A stretch of DNA of 8,667 nt from Sphaerochaeta sp. (GTDB lineage: Bacteria; Spirochaetota; Spirochaetia; Sphaerochaetales; Sphaerochaetaceae), in assembly GCA_023228445.1 (NCBI GenBank), contig JALOBD010000095.1, positions 1 through 8,667 of the forward strand. Reading direction: 5' to 3'. Positions 6,866 to 8,667 of the stretch are shown here, piece after piece. Below the pieces are notes generated by a model that saw only the letters and a program-made list of their open reading frames with translations, made no database searches and was not told the DNA's origin. The first letter of the stretch is position 1. Each line of letters opens with the position of its first letter. The translations under genes were made by a program, and so were the position numbers.

Positions 6866-7702
6866 ATGAAGTACAAGACCGCCAGCCGCCTTCGCCTCCT
6901 TTTGATCGCCATCGTCTCGATCATCTATATCTTCCCCTTCTTTTGGATGGTCTCCAACTCATTCATGAGTGATAAGAACATCTTTGCCGTGCCACCGAGG
7001 TTCATCGGCGACCTGCTTTTCACCGATGCAATGTTCATCAACTACAAGAACGTCTTCACCCAATTCAACTTCGGCCTCTACACCTTCAACAGCATCTGGG
7101 TCTTCTCCTTGGCGGCAATCGGCCAGCTCGTCGTCTGCTCACTGGCTGGCTTCGCCCTCTCGATGATGCGATTTCGAGGCAAGAACCTCATCTTCTCGCT
7201 CTTGGTCATCACCTTGATGATCCCGGTACAGGTGACGATCATCCCTGAATATTTCCTCTTTCTCAAGCTCAACTGGCTCGACACCTACCTCCCCCTGATC
7301 GTCCCCTCCTTCCTCTCCGGTGCCTTCGGGACCTTCCTGCTCAAGGAGTTCTTCTCCCAGGTCCCCCGTGCCCTCTTCGATGCGGCGATCATCGATGGGG
7401 TGAACGCCTACCAGATGTTCTTCCGGATCTACCTGCCCCAATCATCAAGCCCGATGGCGACCCTCTTCATCATCGCCTTCATGAACAACTGGAACGACCT
7501 CTTGCGCCCGATGCTCTACATCTCAAGCCGCAAGCTCTACACCGTCACCGTCGCCCTCTCCCAATTCCAAGGCCAGTATGAGGTGCGGTGGAACTTGCTG
7601 CTTGCCGGCAGCGTGCTCTCCGTCCTTCCCTTGATCATTGTCTTTGCCTTCAGCCAACGCTATATCATCGAGAGCACCATGAGCTCGGGGATCAAGGGGT
7701 AA
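6866..7702 (+). CDS. CUT1 ABC transporter permease, MalG/UgpE-like
   Basis: This encodes 278 aa, the second membrane subunit. Its N-terminus 'LLLIAIVSIIYIFPFFWMVSNSF' is typical of MalG/UgpE proteins. It continues with 'INYKNVF', 'NSIWVFSLAAIGQLVVCSLAGFALSMMRFRGKN', and 'LMIPVQVTIIPEYFLFLKLNWLDTYLPLIVPSF'. The EAA loop is at about residues 172-191, 'DAAIIDGVNAYQMFFRIYLP', and the C-terminus 'FAFSQRYIIESTMSSGIKG' is the usual family ending. Length is normal and six helices are expected. The ATG follows a purine-rich GGGGGGAGGG that serves as ribosome binding site and overlaps the end of the first permease gene. No ATP-binding subunit follows in the window, so a shared multi-sugar ATPase is the likely partner. 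Confidence 0.94.
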   Translation: MKYKTASRLRLLLIAIVSIIYIFPFFWMVSNSFMSDKNIFAVPPRFIGDLLFTDAMFINYKNVFTQFNFGLYTFNSIWVFSLAAIGQLVVCSLAGFALSMMRFRGKNLIFSLLVITLMIPVQVTIIPEYFLFLKLNWLDTYLPLIVPSFLSGAFGTFLLKEFFSQVPRALFDAAIIDGVNAYQMFFRIYLPQSSSPMATLFIIAFMNNWNDLLRPMLYISSRKLYTVTVALSQFQGQYEVRWNLLLAGSVLSVLPLIIVFAFSQRYIIESTMSSGIKG

Positions 7703-7703
7703 C

Positions 7704-8667
7704 ATGAGATCAAAGATCATCACCAGCACACATCACGATGGCGAAGTCCAACGCACCCAGGTCGTCAGCGGCTTTTCGTGGCAAGATCTCCGCTTTTGCA
7801 GCCCAAACTTCGATCGGCGCTCGATTTGCGAGATCGCCCGCCTCTACCGCATCAATATCGTGCGCAAGGACCCTGCCCGCTACGGCACCCTGGTCTTCTT
7901 CCACCTGCCCGAGACAATGGAGCACCCGTTTGGCCAGCGTGTGGGCAGGGATGTTGTGTACTCGGCGAATGTGGCGGCATCGATGGCGCTCAACGAGCGC
8001 TCGCAAGCGGGGACGCTTGGCTATGAAGGAACATTTGTCAGCAAGGAGCAGGCCATTGCCCTCTTCCTACACCACCTCTGTCGCGAAGGGCTGCTGGAGG
8101 TGGTGCAGGGGGATGGAGAGGGCCTTTGCTTCTGCGCGGTGAGCGGCAGGTTGGGGTTTGCCTCAGCAGTAATAGCTCCGCTGGTGGTCAACAGCCACTT
8201 CTTCGTGATGGACCCCACCGACTTGGACAGCCCGTACTGCGTACTGGGGACCCCCTATGGCCTGATGTTCACCGATGGGGTGATCCTCGCTCCCCCGCTC
8301 AACGGCAGGCCGTGCCTCGTCGTCGACCGCTTCGGGGAGAGCGCCATCACAGATGTGTCGTTGACCGATCTCACCATCGAGATCGACACACGCTGCTACC
8401 GCCACGGCCATGGGGCCCAGATCTATGCACGCCCCGACCACCGCACCACCCCAGCGTCTCGGGGAAGCGACATCATCATCACCGAGGCGAGGGTGGTGGC
8501 GGTTCGCGAGGGAGGGGAGACAGAGATTCCGATGGCGGGTTTCGTGCTCGCCCTTGATGAGCGCATCACCGTCACCGACCCACAGGTTCGTTTCTTCGGT
8601 CTCGAAGAGTATGTGTTCGGTGTCCAGGTGGGCCCACCGATGGTAGAGGGCGCGGTGATGTACCAAT
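7704..8667 (+). CDS. Phosphodiester glycosidase (NAGPA/DUF2233)-like protein, 3' end beyond the window
   Basis: ATG 7704 opens a frame of 321 codons with no stop before the edge. It begins 1 nt after the permease stop, with AAGGGG 5 nt or so upstream, so it belongs to the operon. Residues 1-155 are unrecognised. From about residue 160 the sequence resembles the phosphodiester glycosidase family, known from the mannose-6-phosphate uncovering enzyme and many bacterial proteins. 'VVNSHFF' (161-167) matches the usual N-x-x-F-F strand, 'GTPYGLMFTDGVILAPPLNGRP' (182-203) matches the G-x-x-DG...NGRP block, and 'ARVVAVREGGETEIPMAGFVLA' (262-283) matches the region ending 'IPxxGFVL'. These matches are from memory, not a search. 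No signal peptide or membrane segment is visible at the N-terminus, although many relatives are exported, so a cytoplasmic enzyme acting on the imported substrate is plausible. The frame is secure; the function is tentative. Confidence 0.72.
   Translation, partial: MRSKIITSTHHDGEVQRTQVVSGFSWQDLRFCSPNFDRRSICEIARLYRINIVRKDPARYGTLVFFHLPETMEHPFGQRVGRDVVYSANVAASMALNERSQAGTLGYEGTFVSKEQAIALFLHHLCREGLLEVVQGDGEGLCFCAVSGRLGFASAVIAPLVVNSHFFVMDPTDLDSPYCVLGTPYGLMFTDGVILAPPLNGRPCLVVDRFGESAITDVSLTDLTIEIDTRCYRHGHGAQIYARPDHRTTPASRGSDIIITEARVVAVREGGETEIPMAGFVLALDERITVTDPQVRFFGLEEYVFGVQVGPPMVEGAVMYQ

Noticed and set aside
8163..8666. 167-codon minus-strand open frame at the right edge
   Set aside because: It is antisense to the uninterrupted 321-codon operon gene starting at 7704, which has a good ribosome binding site and family-like motifs.

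Overview
The window looks like a GC-rich bacterial chromosome segment. No rRNA or other taxonomic marker is present. The style of the sugar-importer genes, and a binding protein whose signal peptide ends in 'LFAAGTKEA', suggest a spirochaete, perhaps Sphaerochaetaceae. That placement is an inference with low confidence.

Layout from left to right. (1) 2-1030, + strand: the C-terminal two thirds of an AAA-type ATPase with a DUF4143-like tail. It is cut by the window edge and broken by an in-frame amber codon at 605-607, with changes at other positions I recall as conserved, so it is called a pseudogene. (2) 1035-2399 and 2452-3732, - strand: a MATE-family multidrug/cation antiporter and a UMF1/Atg22-type MFS permease. 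They are 52 nt apart and probably co-transcribed, MFS first. The MATE gene converges on the ATPase relic with only 4 nt between stop codons. (3) 3733-3927: a divergent intergenic region with a near-consensus sigma-70 promoter (TTGACA, 16 nt, TATACT) reading right, and inverted and direct repeats that may be operators. (4) 3928 to the right edge, + strand: a tight operon of a HAD phosphatase, a CUT1-type sugar-binding protein, two CUT1 permeases, and a long open frame running off the window. The last frame resembles the phosphodiester glycosidase (NAGPA/DUF2233) fold.

How the genes may work together. The binding protein and two permeases form an ABC importer for a sugar or sugar derivative. 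No ATPase subunit is encoded here, so a shared MsmK/UgpC-type ATPase elsewhere, or a gene beyond the right edge, must supply energy. The first gene, a phosphatase, shares one base with the start of the binding-protein gene. The last gene, without a visible signal peptide, follows the second permease by 1 nt. The most interesting reading is a catabolic cassette for a phosphodiester-linked sugar: import, intracellular phosphodiester cleavage, then dephosphorylation. The gene order is seen directly; the substrate and pathway are hypotheses. A perfect 24-nt palindrome between the binding-protein and permease genes probably tunes their relative expression.

No tRNA, rRNA, CRISPR array, insertion sequence or origin was seen, and no gene-free stretch exceeds 300 nt.
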